A stretch of DNA of 60,307 nt. Origin: Phycisphaeraceae bacterium (GTDB lineage Bacteria; Planctomycetota; Phycisphaerae; Phycisphaerales; UBA1924). The number at the start of each line of letters is the position of its first letter. Position 1 is the stretch's first letter. Shown here piece after piece: positions 34,488 to 44,639 of this stretch. Under the pieces are notes generated by a model, which was given only the letters and a program-made list of their open reading frames with translations, was not told the DNA's origin and did not search any database. The position numbers and the translations under genes are program-made. The stretch is taken from contig RECQ01000027.1 of the NCBI GenBank assembly GCA_007693965.1, forward strand, positions 1 through 60,307, given 5' to 3'.

Positions 34488-35977
34488 CTGATAGTCCACT
34501 GATCCAGAGCGAGGCCGCCAGCGAGTTCATTCGACTCGGCGCTCAGCCCGTTCGTCCGGATCGACCCGGGGGGGACCCGCCCGACCAGGATGATGGATTC
34601 GAGCTGTTGCGTGACCAGATACGCGGAGACGTCGCCGGAGGTCAGCGACCGCCCGACTGGGACTTCATCAGGCAGCAGGCCACTCGCCTCCTACGTGACG
34701 TGGGCAAGGATACGCGCGTGGCGATCTATCTTGCTATCGCCTTGGGCAAGCAACGCGGATGGAATGGCTTTACCGAGGGCTTGGGGATGCTCTCATCCAT
34801 GTATGAGCAACATTGGCCCTCGATATGGCCCGATCCCCAGCGACGAGGCCGTGCACACTGGGAGGCGCTTCAGTACCTGGTTGATTCAATGAAAGCCCTT
34901 GAAGCGCCAAAAGGCCCCGAAGCAATTCTGCTCGCCGAGGCCATGAGCCGGTTGGCCGACACCATCGAGCAACGGCTCGATCCGCTCGATCCCGAGCAGC
35001 GGCAACGGTCCGTGGCGGGCCTGCGTCGTCTGGCGGGCGAGGCTCGTCGCGGGGCCGTGGCCGCGGCCCCGCCGCAGAATACCGAAGCCGCATCTACGCC
35101 GAGCGCTTCGAGACACGTCGCTTCAGCGACTTCGGCTCAAGGCGTTAAGCGCGCGGTGGATAATCCCAGCGAGGCGCGCCGCAGCCTGCCCGCTCTGCGA
35201 CGCGACATGCTGCAGGTAGCGCGTCTGCTGAATGAGGCCGACCCGCTTCAATCAGAGCCTTATGCCCTGCTCCGCGGCAACGCCTGGGCGAACGCCGAGG
35301 CGATCGAAATATCTCCGGACGGTTCCCTCGCCATGCCCGGGCCTGATCCGGCCGAGGCCACACTCGCCACATCCCTCGAATCTCCGAGTGATCGTGACAT
35401 CGCCGCTGCGGAACGCAGGGTCGCAATTCAGCCGTACTGGCTCGATCTTTCCGTGCATGTCGCTGATCTTCTGGCGTCGCGCGGTTCCCCCGCCGCCAAC
35501 GCTCATCGGGTCGTGATCGCTTCAATTCAAGCACTCCTGCAAAGGCGGCCCGAACTCCGGGATGCCCGCTTCGCCAGGGGCGTGCCGCTGCTCACACGGC
35601 CGCTGGCCACGGCGGCGGACCAGGGCGCCTCGAGCGGGGGGACCGCACCATCGTCTTGCCCATCTACACAATCAGAAAAAAGACAAATTGACGATGACCT
35701 GGGCTCCGTGGCTCAGGTTCGCGCCGGCCGGGATCGCTTTCTCAGAATACTCAAATCTTTGTCCAACATGGATTTACGCCACTCTGGCTCACTCCCGCTC
35801 TACCAGTCGCTCTTTGAAATGGCAAAAGAAGTAAATCTGGAAAGCTGGGAACCTGAACTGGCCGCCCAGTTGTACGAACCGCTCCTCAAAGTTAGACTGG
35901 ATGGAGGTTGGGGCGAACTGCGACTGAGCGCTCGGGCTGGCCTCGCGCGTGTAGCCCCAGATCGGCTGGTCGACTAG
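34484..35977 (+). CDS. tssA: T6SS protein TssA
   Basis: A 497-residue protein with an ImpA_N domain: GGDPPDQDDGFELLRDQI, PPDWDFIRQQATRLL, KDTRVAIYLAIALGKQRGW and GLGMLSSMYEQHWPSIWPDP. The C-terminal extension ends in WEPELAAQLYEPLLKVRLDG, as in long TssA proteins. TssA caps the growing sheath/tube and coordinates with the baseplate. ATG overlaps the tagF stop by 4 bp. A low-complexity linker is present near residues 385-405. Confidence 0.85.
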   Translation: MTDSPLIQSEAASEFIRLGAQPVRPDRPGGDPPDQDDGFELLRDQIRGDVAGGQRPPDWDFIRQQATRLLRDVGKDTRVAIYLAIALGKQRGWNGFTEGLGMLSSMYEQHWPSIWPDPQRRGRAHWEALQYLVDSMKALEAPKGPEAILLAEAMSRLADTIEQRLDPLDPEQRQRSVAGLRRLAGEARRGAVAAAPPQNTEAASTPSASRHVASATSAQGVKRAVDNPSEARRSLPALRRDMLQVARLLNEADPLQSEPYALLRGNAWANAEAIEISPDGSLAMPGPDPAEATLATSLESPSDRDIAAAERRVAIQPYWLDLSVHVADLLASRGSPAANAHRVVIASIQALLQRRPELRDARFARGVPLLTRPLATAADQGASSGGTAPSSCPSTQSEKRQIDDDLGSVAQVRAGRDRFLRILKSLSNMDLRHSGSLPLYQSLFEMAKEVNLESWEPELAAQLYEPLLKVRLDGGWGELRLSARAGLARVAPDRLVD

Positions 35978-36033
35978 AACGGATTCCATTCAATAAGAAC
36001 GAATGGCATTCTCTCGGTGGGAGGTTCAGGCAA

Positions 36034-36546
36034 ATGGCGAGCAAAGACGTGTCGGTTGCGCCAAAAGAGCGCGTCAACATCACCTACAAGTCCGCGGTCT
36101 CTGGAGAGCCTGAGAAGGAGTTGCCTCTCAAGTTTCTCGTACTGGGCGATTTTACAGGGCGCCGAGATGATCGCTCACTTGCCGATCGCGATGTCATGGG
36201 CATCAACAAGAACAACTTTGATCAGGTCATGGCCGGATTAGCGCCCTCTGTGACCGTCACTGTTCCCGACAAGCTGAGCAATGATCCCCAGGCGTTGCGA
36301 AGCGTCACAGTTCGTGCTTCAAGCATGAAGGATTTCTCCCCAGCTGCAATTGCCGAATCCGACGATGCCCTTCGCAGAGTGCTCGAAGTGCGCAAGGCGC
36401 TGGTCTTCCTCAAAGGACCGCTGGGGAATGCGCCCGCCTTCCGCAAGCGCCTGGAGGCGATTCTCAACGACAGCGAACTCGTGAATCAGCTCATGAACGA
36501 ACTCAAGCTCGATCACGAGCTGAATTCTGAGCAAGATCCCTCCTGA
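36034..36546 (+). CDS. tssB: T6SS contractile sheath small subunit TssB (VipA)
   Basis: A 170-residue protein with the TssB core: RVNITYKSAVSGEPEKELPL then KFLVLGDFTGR, an N-F-D-Q motif and FRKRLEAILNDSE near the end. TssB pairs with TssC to form the contractile sheath. I chose the ATG at 36034, which has GGGAGG nine bases before it; the open frame extends upstream into tssA but that part has no family match. tssC follows 53 bp later. Confidence 0.93.
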   Translation: MASKDVSVAPKERVNITYKSAVSGEPEKELPLKFLVLGDFTGRRDDRSLADRDVMGINKNNFDQVMAGLAPSVTVTVPDKLSNDPQALRSVTVRASSMKDFSPAAIAESDDALRRVLEVRKALVFLKGPLGNAPAFRKRLEAILNDSELVNQLMNELKLDHELNSEQDPS

Positions 36547-36599
36547 GTAACTCTCGGCCAGCGCCATCAAGGCGATTCGAAATACAATGGAGTGCCGTC

Positions 36600-38099
36600 A
36601 TGAACGAGACGGGTGGTAAACAGGATTCGACCGCGGCCTCGACACCGCAACCCGGGAGTCTTATCGCAGACATTACCGAGGCCACCGGCGCCAAGCGTCA
36701 AGACGAGGATTTCGCTCCCAAAGAAAAGAGGTTGGGAACTGCAATCGCGGCGATACTCGAGGTGTGGCCCTCCGCGAACGCCGCAGATCGCAAACTGGAC
36801 CGTAAGCTTGTCGACCGCCTGATCGCTGAGTGCGACCAGCGGCTTGGCGCTCAGATCGACGCCATCCTGCACAACTCGCAGGTGCAAGCGCTCGAATCGA
36901 CTTGGCGTGGTCTGAAGCTGCTGTGCGATCGTACGGATTTTCGCGAGAACATCCGCATCGATATCCTCAGCTGCACCAAGGACGAGTTAGCCGAAGACTT
37001 CGCAGACGCCCCCGAGGTCATGCGCACGGGCCTCTACGGCAAAGTCTACAAGGCCGAGCTCGGACAGTTTGGCGGCGATCCATACGGCGCGATCGTTACA
37101 GACTATTACTTCGGGCCTTCGAGCCGGGACATTGCTCTTCTTCGTGACATTGCGGCTGTCGGCGCCATGTCGCACGCTCCCGTCCTCGCAGGAGCCGGTC
37201 CTCAGTTCTTCGGCAAGGAATCCTTCGAGGACATGGATGGCATCGGCGATCTGAGCGATGTCATCACCCCGGAAAATCCGACCTACTCCAAGTGGTTCGG
37301 CTTCCGAGAAACTCAGGATGCCCGCTATGTGGGCCTGGCAATGCCCCGCATCCTGCTGCGAAAGCCATACAATCCCGAAGACAATCCGAACCTGGGTTTT
37401 AACTACGACGAGAATGTCAGCGAAGCCCACAACGACTACCTCTGGGGCAACGCATCGTTCGCATTCGCCACACGGCTTTCCGAGAGCTTTGCGAAGTATC
37501 GTTGGTGCGCCAACATCATCGGCCCTCAGAGTGGCGGCGCCGTCGACAATCTGCCCGTGCACACCTTCGAGTCCGGAGGCCGTGTCACAGCCAAAGTCCC
37601 CACCGAAATTTATCTGCCCGATGCCCGCGATATGGAATTGTCCGAGCAGGGTTTCATTCCACTGCTGATGCGCAAGCACAGCGACAATGCCGCTTTCTTC
37701 GGTGCGCCATCAACACGCATGCCGCTGCGATACCCCAGCGACAAGGATTCAGAGACCAACGAGAAACTGGGCTGTCAGCTTCCCTATATGTTCATCATCA
37801 GCCGCCTTGCCCACTACATCAAAGTGATTCAGCGTGAGAATATTGGCAGAGGCTATTCGCGCGAGCAATTCCACAGCGATCTGGAGAAGTGGCTCCGCAA
37901 GTATGTGGCCGCGAACGTCACGAATGATCCGAAGGTCATGGCCACCAAACCTCTTAAAGCGGCGCAGATTGAGGTGACCGATATTCCTGGTGAACCGGGC
38001 TGGTATCGCGTTCACCTGCGTGTGAGTCCGCATTTCAAGTATCAGGGCGCGTACTTTGAGTTGTCCCTGGTTGGCAGACTGGAGACCGACGAGAAATAA
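36600..38099 (+). CDS. tssC: T6SS contractile sheath large subunit TssC (VipB)
   Basis: A 499-residue protein with strong TssC features: ILHNSQVQALESTWRGLKLL, GLYGKVYKAELGQFGGDPYG, YYFGPSSRDIALL, WFGFRETQDARYVGLAMPR and the C-terminal HLRVSPHFKYQGAYFELSLV. With TssB it builds the sheath whose contraction drives the Hcp tube; ClpV later extracts TssC for recycling. It is full length and lies between tssB and hcp with 53-bp gaps on both sides, each with a plausible ribosome site. Confidence 0.95.
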   Translation: MNETGGKQDSTAASTPQPGSLIADITEATGAKRQDEDFAPKEKRLGTAIAAILEVWPSANAADRKLDRKLVDRLIAECDQRLGAQIDAILHNSQVQALESTWRGLKLLCDRTDFRENIRIDILSCTKDELAEDFADAPEVMRTGLYGKVYKAELGQFGGDPYGAIVTDYYFGPSSRDIALLRDIAAVGAMSHAPVLAGAGPQFFGKESFEDMDGIGDLSDVITPENPTYSKWFGFRETQDARYVGLAMPRILLRKPYNPEDNPNLGFNYDENVSEAHNDYLWGNASFAFATRLSESFAKYRWCANIIGPQSGGAVDNLPVHTFESGGRVTAKVPTEIYLPDARDMELSEQGFIPLLMRKHSDNAAFFGAPSTRMPLRYPSDKDSETNEKLGCQLPYMFIISRLAHYIKVIQRENIGRGYSREQFHSDLEKWLRKYVAANVTNDPKVMATKPLKAAQIEVTDIPGEPGWYRVHLRVSPHFKYQGAYFELSLVGRLETDEK

Positions 38100-38152
38100 C
38101 TGGTTCGATTTGGGGCGGTTCGCACAAACCCCCCAGAAGGGAGCAATGAACA

Positions 38153-38635
38153 GTGAGCGCGTTTTACGTCACCATCACCAACAGTCGAGGGCAGCAGATT
38201 AAAGGCGATGTCGAGCAGGAAGGCCGCGAGGAGACCATCCGCGGCTACGCCTTCTCCAACAGAACAACCATTCCGCGCCACAAGGACACTGGCCAGCCCA
38301 CTGGCAACCGCACCCACCACCCAATCGTCTTCTCCAAGCACGTCGACTTGTCATCGCCTCTTTTGTGGGAGGCGATGACCCGCGGTGAGACGCTCCAGAA
38401 GGTCCAGTTCGATTTCTACATGATCAATAAGAACGGCGAGAACGAAAGAATTTACAGCATCACGCTCGAAGACGCCATCATCGTCGAGATGCAGTCCGAA
38501 AAGGCGGACACCGCTCAGGCCACGGGCACTCAGGCCGAGGACATGCGTGAGCAACTACACTTTACCTATCGAACAATTACTTGGGAGCATCACGGGTCGA
38601 CACACACGACTTCCGACTCCTGGGACAAGTCCTGA
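38153..38635 (+). CDS. hcp: T6SS tube protein Hcp (TssD)
   Basis: A 160-residue Hcp. The sequence AFYVTITNSRGQQIKGDVEQ, PTGNRTHHPIVFSKHVDLSS and LLWEAMTRGETLQKVQFDFY matches the family's beta-barrel that stacks as hexameric rings into the inner tube, and it can also chaperone small effectors. GTG start with AAGGGAG nine bases upstream. A single Hcp gene is present and there is no C-terminal effector extension. Confidence 0.95.
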   Translation: MSAFYVTITNSRGQQIKGDVEQEGREETIRGYAFSNRTTIPRHKDTGQPTGNRTHHPIVFSKHVDLSSPLLWEAMTRGETLQKVQFDFYMINKNGENERIYSITLEDAIIVEMQSEKADTAQATGTQAEDMREQLHFTYRTITWEHHGSTHTTSDSWDKS

Positions 38636-38673
38636 CAATGTCGAAGCCGGACGCCATCATCGGACGGTGATTG

Positions 38674-39183
38674 ATGGACAACATACGCGCTGCCTTTCTC
38701 GATCGCATCTCCACTGCTTGTGGGCATGATGTGGATGTGGGTATTTCAGATTCTCTTGCGCGAAAGATTCTGGCCGTTGTTCATTCGCTGCGCCATGAAT
38801 TCGCACCGTCACTCAGTTCAGTCGACACCGCAAGTGCGATCGCGCCGACTCGGTTGGGAGGCTTTGACCCCGATCGAGCTCAGTCGGACGCTGGCGGCAG
38901 TGTTCGGTTGACGTGGTCCCAGCGATCCAGAAAAGCCGTTGCGGCAAATGTCCTCGAGTCGGCGCCTGAGTTTCAGGCGTTCGCAGATCGATTGGAGCAG
39001 CGCCTTCGCAGTGAAGATTCGCGACTCGTCGATGTCCGCTGTTTCTGCCGCCATGGCCATCGAGCGGGCTCGGTGGAGGGTCGAGTTAAACTCACGCTGA
39101 CGGACAACACCATCTGGCGATTCCATTTGTTTATTTCCTATGAAGGGCGGCCGCGCGTCAGTGCCGCTGGCAACGATGATTGA
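38674..39183 (+). CDS. tssE: Probable T6SS baseplate protein TssE (gp25-like), divergent
   Basis: A 169-residue protein between hcp and tssF, exactly where tssE normally lies. It begins with a helix NIRAAFLDRI (TssE: 'slfdRl'), and its second half FADRLEQRLRSEDSRLVDVR plus LTLTDNTIWRFHLFISYEG parallels the gp25 'I..fEPRL..v.v' and closing strands, although the canonical EPRL is not preserved. TssE caps the sheath base. The call rests on gene order more than on similarity. The stop overlaps the tssF start by 8 bp. Confidence 0.55.
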   Translation: MDNIRAAFLDRISTACGHDVDVGISDSLARKILAVVHSLRHEFAPSLSSVDTASAIAPTRLGGFDPDRAQSDAGGSVRLTWSQRSRKAVAANVLESAPEFQAFADRLEQRLRSEDSRLVDVRCFCRHGHRAGSVEGRVKLTLTDNTIWRFHLFISYEGRPRVSAAGNDD

Positions 39184-41002
39184 CGCCCTGATCCGAGACG
39201 AACTGGATTTGCTTATGCGCCTCGGCGATGAACTCGCCGAACGGCGTCCAGACTTGGCCCGCTTCGTTCGCCTCGACAGCGGAGACCCAGATGTAAGGCA
39301 GTTGATAGGGTCAATGGCCGCTGTTGGAGCGCTGTTTCAGCAGCGGGTTCGCGAGGAAGTTCCCCACGCATGCCAGAGCCTGCTCCGCGTGCTCTATCCC
39401 CAGGAACTCCGGCCGACTCCGAGCTTTGTCGTGATGGAGTTGAAGCCGAAACCAGGGGTTTTTCGGCAAGCCCAGACAATACCTGCCGGAACGCCATTCT
39501 CCAGCGCTCCCATCGAGCCCACAAGCGGACATCATGATGAAGGCGCCATCTCCAAGGGCGAACGGACATTGGTCGAATGTGGCTTCCGAACAACTGCGTC
39601 TGTACATGTCACTCCAATGGTGCTTAACCAGCAGCAGCGCCAAGAGCATGACGGCCGATCCAGACTGTCGCTCGCATTCAAATGTCTTTTACCCGGACCT
39701 CTGCAAGATCGCGTGCCGAAACGCCTGAGACTCTTCGTTCTCGCTGAAAACGAGGAAACTCGACTTGCCGTTCGAGCGGCCTTGCTCGATCCTACGGTTG
39801 TTATCTCGGCTCAAGTGACGGGCGAAGATGGAGCCATGGCAACTGCTCGCGAGCACTCAACATGCGTTGTGCTCCCAGTGGGCTTCCACACCGCGAACCA
39901 GCTCCCCGAAGGTGAGCCAGCAGGCCTCTTACCCTGGCCTAACCGGGCAGATGAGGCGCTTCGCATTCTGTTCGAACTCGGTGTATTCCCTGCCCGGTTC
40001 GCGTTCGTTGATGTCGATCTGGAAGCTCTCGGCCTGTTCCGAGCCAATGCCCCCGAATCGATTGTTGCGCTCCAAATCGACTTCAAAAATCTGCGGTGGC
40101 CGTCCGGCGCAGACTCAGTCTCGCTGCGTCCATTCTGCACTCCAGCCGTCAATCTCTTTGAATGTGACGCCAGACCCATGGCCACAAATGGTCAACGCCT
40201 GGATCATCTGATCGTGCCCGACCTACAGGTCCCGCACGAGGTAGATATCTTCGAAGTCCGTCACGCGTGGATGCATGGCGGCGCCGCCGGGCGGATCCCT
40301 GCTATTGAAGAGACTTTTCGCTCCCACGACAGATCAGGAAAGCCCCATACCGATGACTTGGCCTACCACATTGTGCGAACAAGGTCCCGTAGCGCCGCGC
40401 AAAGGCAGACATTGTTACGGCTCGTCGGCGATGCGAGCATTCGGTCTGGGGGGATCATCGGAGCGTCGCTGGTATGCACCAACGGCAAGTTGGCCGCTCG
40501 ACTCGACCCGGAGCAGATCGGACGGCACTGCCCTGGATCACCTTCAACGGTTGACGCCATCGGCGTCTCGGCTGTATCCTCCACGCTCGCCGCACGTGCT
40601 GAGGACGATGCCCTTTGGCGCGTACTGGGGCTGATATCAAGCGGTCGATCCACCCGCTTATCTCTGCCCAACCTCCGTGATGAGCTGGATTATTCCTGTC
40701 CAGCAAAGACACGACGGGCGTCCATCCTCCGCTCGGCCCTGACTGGTGTGCACTGCGTCACGAGAGATGGCCTAGCCAATGGCGTCTGGAACCGAATCAA
40801 CGAGGTAACCTTCAGCCTTGACGTCTCCATGCTCTCGGGTCCCGGAGACTTCGCCCTCTTCGCCGACGCTCTCGCGGCTTGGACGCGCATGGCAGCACCC
40901 ATCAATACAATTAATCGCGTCGTCGTCGTGGACACTGGCAGCGATGCGCAGCGCTCATACACGTCCCTGGGTGACATCGATATCGGAATCCCTTGGGCAT
41001 GA
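39176..41002 (+). CDS. tssF: T6SS baseplate protein TssF
   Basis: A 608-residue TssF (ImpG/VasA). The N-terminus IDALIRDELDLLMRLGDELA, then SGDPDVRQLIGSMAAVGALF and SLLRVLYPQELRPTPSFVV, follows the family's opening closely ('DP.VerLl.gfAfl.aR… LyPh.lrP.PS'). With TssG and TssE it forms the baseplate wedge around VgrG. I start it at 39176 because family alignment begins there and it couples to the tssE stop; an in-frame ATG at 39140 is possible. It overlaps tssG by 4 bp. Confidence 0.92.
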   Translation: MIDALIRDELDLLMRLGDELAERRPDLARFVRLDSGDPDVRQLIGSMAAVGALFQQRVREEVPHACQSLLRVLYPQELRPTPSFVVMELKPKPGVFRQAQTIPAGTPFSSAPIEPTSGHHDEGAISKGERTLVECGFRTTASVHVTPMVLNQQQRQEHDGRSRLSLAFKCLLPGPLQDRVPKRLRLFVLAENEETRLAVRAALLDPTVVISAQVTGEDGAMATAREHSTCVVLPVGFHTANQLPEGEPAGLLPWPNRADEALRILFELGVFPARFAFVDVDLEALGLFRANAPESIVALQIDFKNLRWPSGADSVSLRPFCTPAVNLFECDARPMATNGQRLDHLIVPDLQVPHEVDIFEVRHAWMHGGAAGRIPAIEETFRSHDRSGKPHTDDLAYHIVRTRSRSAAQRQTLLRLVGDASIRSGGIIGASLVCTNGKLAARLDPEQIGRHCPGSPSTVDAIGVSAVSSTLAARAEDDALWRVLGLISSGRSTRLSLPNLRDELDYSCPAKTRRASILRSALTGVHCVTRDGLANGVWNRINEVTFSLDVSMLSGPGDFALFADALAAWTRMAAPINTINRVVVVDTGSDAQRSYTSLGDIDIGIPWA

Positions 41003-41994
41003 GTACACAAACGCACATTGATGCCCACCACGCCGCTGCAAGCGTACGTCCCGGCATGGCGTTGTTCGAAGCCCTCGACCGCCTCGAACAAGCACTTGGC
41101 CATGATTGCTTCGATCCCGGTGCGCGCGTGCCAGTGCGCATGCGGCTATCGCGAAGCCTCGTTTCGCCCACTGGAGAGATCGTCGCAATTGAAGTGCCCG
41201 ATGAAGGGGCGCCAAAGCTTGTTCTTACCACCGCCATGCCCGGGCTTGCGGGCTCCATGTCGCTCACATCTGATAGCATGACTTTGGCCTTCGCCGAAGG
41301 GCATCCCGGCGCCGAGGTGCTCGATCTATTTCATCATCGCAGCCTCGTGCTCCTGTATCGAGCATGGAAGGATGCCACCGGCCGGGCTAGATCGCTCCTG
41401 CAACCGCTAGACATCTGGTCGCGCGGGATGTTTGCAGCTCCAGAATTCTACTGGACGCTGGGCACGCTTGTTCGGGGCCCAGTCACAGTGGTCTCGATCC
41501 GAGGGCTACTGGCCGATCGCTACCAGCCGCTGCAGGTCAGGGTCCGAGATGGGATGCTCCGTCGCACTAGCGCGCCGGAGGGATGCCAAGCTGCGTTGGG
41601 CACTTCCAACGCCACACTTGCCAACGGGTGTATGGTCGGCGCCGTCATCTCCGATCGCACGTGCTTAATTGATGTGGAGTTTGGGCCAGCGCCCCTCGAG
41701 GAGCTGGCTGACTTCCTACCCGGGGGGGGGCACCGCATCCAACTCGAACGATGGCTGAACGCGATGCTTCCAAATGACGCACTGTGCCGGATTGTGCTCT
41801 TGGTACAACGCCCCGACATGCCAAGCGGGCTGGGCGGGTGGAGTGATGGTCAACAACTTGGAAGCATGCCAAGCCGCCTTGGACGAAATGCGTGGCTCAG
41901 CGGCGGTCGCCAGCGCCACGCCAGAATAAGGACAGCTTGCAGCCGACATATCAACGGCAAGCGCGATGATGATCGCCTTGGGGGCCAGCCATGA
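40999..41994 (+). CDS. tssG: T6SS baseplate protein TssG
   Basis: A 331-residue TssG (ImpH/VasB). Features are ALFEALDRLEQALG near the N-terminus, VPVRMRLSRSLVSPTGEI, a central LDLFHHRSLVLLYRAWK (the family's 'FnHRllsLfYrAW') and PDFLPGGGHRIQLERWLNAM-type closing helices. ATG overlaps the tssF stop and its own stop overlaps the clpV ATG, so tssF-G-H are translationally coupled. It works with TssF, TssE and TssK in the baseplate. Confidence 0.92.
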   Translation: MSTQTHIDAHHAAASVRPGMALFEALDRLEQALGHDCFDPGARVPVRMRLSRSLVSPTGEIVAIEVPDEGAPKLVLTTAMPGLAGSMSLTSDSMTLAFAEGHPGAEVLDLFHHRSLVLLYRAWKDATGRARSLLQPLDIWSRGMFAAPEFYWTLGTLVRGPVTVVSIRGLLADRYQPLQVRVRDGMLRRTSAPEGCQAALGTSNATLANGCMVGAVISDRTCLIDVEFGPAPLEELADFLPGGGHRIQLERWLNAMLPNDALCRIVLLVQRPDMPSGLGGWSDGQQLGSMPSRLGRNAWLSGGRQRHARIRTACSRHINGKRDDDRLGGQP

Positions 41995-44627
41995 CTGTGG
42001 TAGACACTAGGGCACTCATCCGCCAACTCTCGCCGATGACGCTCACCTACCTCGAAGAAGCGGCTGGACGCTGCATCGCATCAAGCCGCGCCGAGGTCTT
42101 GCCCGAGCACCTTCTCCTGGCCGCACTGCACCACGGTGAAAGCGACATCGGTCGAATCATCGCCTCGGACAAGGTTTCGGCCGAATCGCTAGAGCAGGCT
42201 CTTGAGGCTAGCATCGCCCGCGTCCGACCCTCCTCAAGCGACAATGCCCGCCCAATCTGGTCTACACGTCTGCTCCAAGCCTTCAGCGAAGCCTTGGCCA
42301 TCGGCGTTGCCGAACTGGGAATCGTTGGCCTTCGCTCCGGTACAGTGCTTGCTGCAGTTCTTCGGCGACCCGAACAACTCGACCAGCCCGTGTTGGACGC
42401 GCTCGGAAAGCTCGACGATAGAACGCTGCTTGAGCGATTCGACCATTTGACCGCCGGAAGTTTGGAGGACACGCGCCGTCCCCCTCCCCAAGCCACACCC
42501 GAGGGCGCTGCCTCCACATCGTGCGACACCCGCCTAGGCCCATACACCCAAGATCTCCGCGAGGCAGTGCGGAACGGCCAAATCGACCCAATCTTCGGAA
42601 GAGAGGCAGAACTCGAACAACTCATCATGATCCTTTCTCGCCGGCGCAAGAACAATCCTGTGCTTGTCGGTGAGCCTGGCGTGGGCAAGACGGCGGTCGT
42701 TGAAGGTCTTGCTCTAGCCATGGAATGCGGCGAGACCCCTCCCGAGTTGCGCGCGAAGCAATTGCTATCTCTCGACTTGGGAGCCCTTCGCGCTGGAGCA
42801 TCGGTTCGTGGGGAACTGGAGCGCCGCCTCAAGGGTGTAATCGAAGCCGTCAAAGCCTCTCAGCCACCCATCATATTGTTCATCGACGAGGCTCACACCA
42901 TCTTAGGCGCCAAGGGCGGACAGGGAGGCGACGAAACCGCCGACTTGCTTAAGCCGGCCCTGGCGCGTGGGTACATGCCCGTCATCGCGGCCACAACCTG
43001 GCGCGAATACAAGCGCGACTTCGAAAAGGACGCCGCTCTTGCGAGACGTTTCGAGCCCGTTCACATCGAAGAGCCCGATGACCAACAATCTCGTATGATC
43101 CTGCGAGGACTGCGGCAAATCTACGAGAAGAAGCACAAGGTGCCGATCCTTGACGAGGCTATTGATGCCGCTGTCACCTTGGGCAATCGCTATATCGCCG
43201 GTCGCTCACAACCCGACAAGGCTATCGACCTCATCGATACCGCCGCATCATTTGTTCGCCTTGGCCGAGTGGCGCCTCCACTCGTACTCGTCAGACTACA
43301 AGCGCGTAGGGAGGCAACCGCCCGTGAGCTCGAAGCCCTCCGCCGAGAGCATGACAGATGCCACGGCGACCATACCGATCGAATCGAATCCCTGGATCAT
43401 CAGCACACTGAGTTGGCCGGCCAACTCGAAGTCCAGCAGGAACAGTGGGAATGTGTTCGAGATTTGGTCACCCGCCTCGACGCCGCCTTGGCGGAAGGAG
43501 ACGATCCAGCCACCATTGCCGACCTGCGAAATCAACTGGAGAAAGCAAATCGATGGGATTCCATGCACGAAGTCGTCGATGCACTCGCAGTCGCCGACTC
43601 CGTGGCTCGACGGACCGGTATCCCCGTGGGCAACGTGCTCAATGATCGCGCCGCACTCGCCGATATGTTGAGCGATAAGCTCCGCGACAACATCATTGGA
43701 CAGGACCACGCGGTCGAGGCTACAGCACACGGCATCAAAGCCGCACTTGCAGGCGTCAATGATCCAAACGCTCCCACCGCGGTCTTCCTGTGCGTGGGGC
43801 CCAGCGGCGTTGGTAAAACCCAACTCGCCCGGGCCTTGGCTGAAGCTGCCTTTGGTGGCGAACGCTTCCTCACCACTGTCAACATGGGTGAGTTCCAGGA
43901 ACGTCACACAGTCTCGAGGCTCATCGGCTCTCCTCCCGGTTACGTCGGCTATGGAGAGGGTGGCCAACTCACCGAGCCAGTCCGCCAACGGCCTTATTCG
44001 CTAGTCCTCCTCGACGAGGTTGAAAAGGCGCACCGCGACGTACTCGGCCTGTTCTACGATGTATTTGACCGCGGCAGGCTCAGTGATGGTGAGGGCCGCA
44101 TCGTCGATTTCCGTAACACCGTGCTCTTCCTGACCTCGAATCTGTGCACCGACACCATCATGGCGGCATGCTCCAACGGCAGTCGCCCAGATCCACAGAC
44201 GCTTGAAGACCTCATCCGCCCGGAGCTAGAGGCCTTCTTCAGGCCCGCGCTGCTAGGCCGCATCACGATCGTGCCTTTCTACCCGCTGGCCACTAAATCG
44301 ATCGAGCGGATCGCTGCGATGCGGCTGGAGCAACTGGCCCGCCGACTCGATTCCGCCCATGGCATCCAGCTTGCCGCTGACCATCAGGTGCTCCGATGGC
44401 TTGCCGATCGTGCCACCGCGTCAGCGGGCGTAAGAGCCATCGAGACGATGATCCGCCGTCATGTCCATCCACAGTTGGCCCATGCCGTGCTCACCGCCAT
44501 GTCCGGGGGGACGCCAGTCAAATCCGCACTTCTGACGCTTGAAGAAGATCGAATGGTGGTCCAGATCAACACACAGGCGCCGCGAAAAACCCATCCGTTC
44601 ACGGACAATGCCGCCATCGATGGGTGA
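41991..44627 (+). CDS. clpV: T6SS sheath-recycling ATPase ClpV (TssH)
   Basis: An 878-residue Clp/Hsp100 ATPase with an N-terminal Clp-N domain (EEAAGRCIASSRAEVLPEHL), nucleotide-binding domain 1 with Walker A GEPGVGKT near residue 228 and LFIDEAHTI, a coiled middle domain, and domain 2 with GPSGVGKT near 603 and LLDEVEKAH. Placement inside a T6SS operon, the divergent N-domain and the spacing identify ClpV rather than ClpB. It disassembles contracted TssBC sheath using ATP. Both Walker sites are intact. Confidence 0.95.
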   Translation: MTVVDTRALIRQLSPMTLTYLEEAAGRCIASSRAEVLPEHLLLAALHHGESDIGRIIASDKVSAESLEQALEASIARVRPSSSDNARPIWSTRLLQAFSEALAIGVAELGIVGLRSGTVLAAVLRRPEQLDQPVLDALGKLDDRTLLERFDHLTAGSLEDTRRPPPQATPEGAASTSCDTRLGPYTQDLREAVRNGQIDPIFGREAELEQLIMILSRRRKNNPVLVGEPGVGKTAVVEGLALAMECGETPPELRAKQLLSLDLGALRAGASVRGELERRLKGVIEAVKASQPPIILFIDEAHTILGAKGGQGGDETADLLKPALARGYMPVIAATTWREYKRDFEKDAALARRFEPVHIEEPDDQQSRMILRGLRQIYEKKHKVPILDEAIDAAVTLGNRYIAGRSQPDKAIDLIDTAASFVRLGRVAPPLVLVRLQARREATARELEALRREHDRCHGDHTDRIESLDHQHTELAGQLEVQQEQWECVRDLVTRLDAALAEGDDPATIADLRNQLEKANRWDSMHEVVDALAVADSVARRTGIPVGNVLNDRAALADMLSDKLRDNIIGQDHAVEATAHGIKAALAGVNDPNAPTAVFLCVGPSGVGKTQLARALAEAAFGGERFLTTVNMGEFQERHTVSRLIGSPPGYVGYGEGGQLTEPVRQRPYSLVLLDEVEKAHRDVLGLFYDVFDRGRLSDGEGRIVDFRNTVLFLTSNLCTDTIMAACSNGSRPDPQTLEDLIRPELEAFFRPALLGRITIVPFYPLATKSIERIAAMRLEQLARRLDSAHGIQLAADHQVLRWLADRATASAGVRAIETMIRRHVHPQLAHAVLTAMSGGTPVKSALLTLEEDRMVVQINTQAPRKTHPFTDNAAIDG

Positions 44628-44639
44628 GGAGCGTTCACG

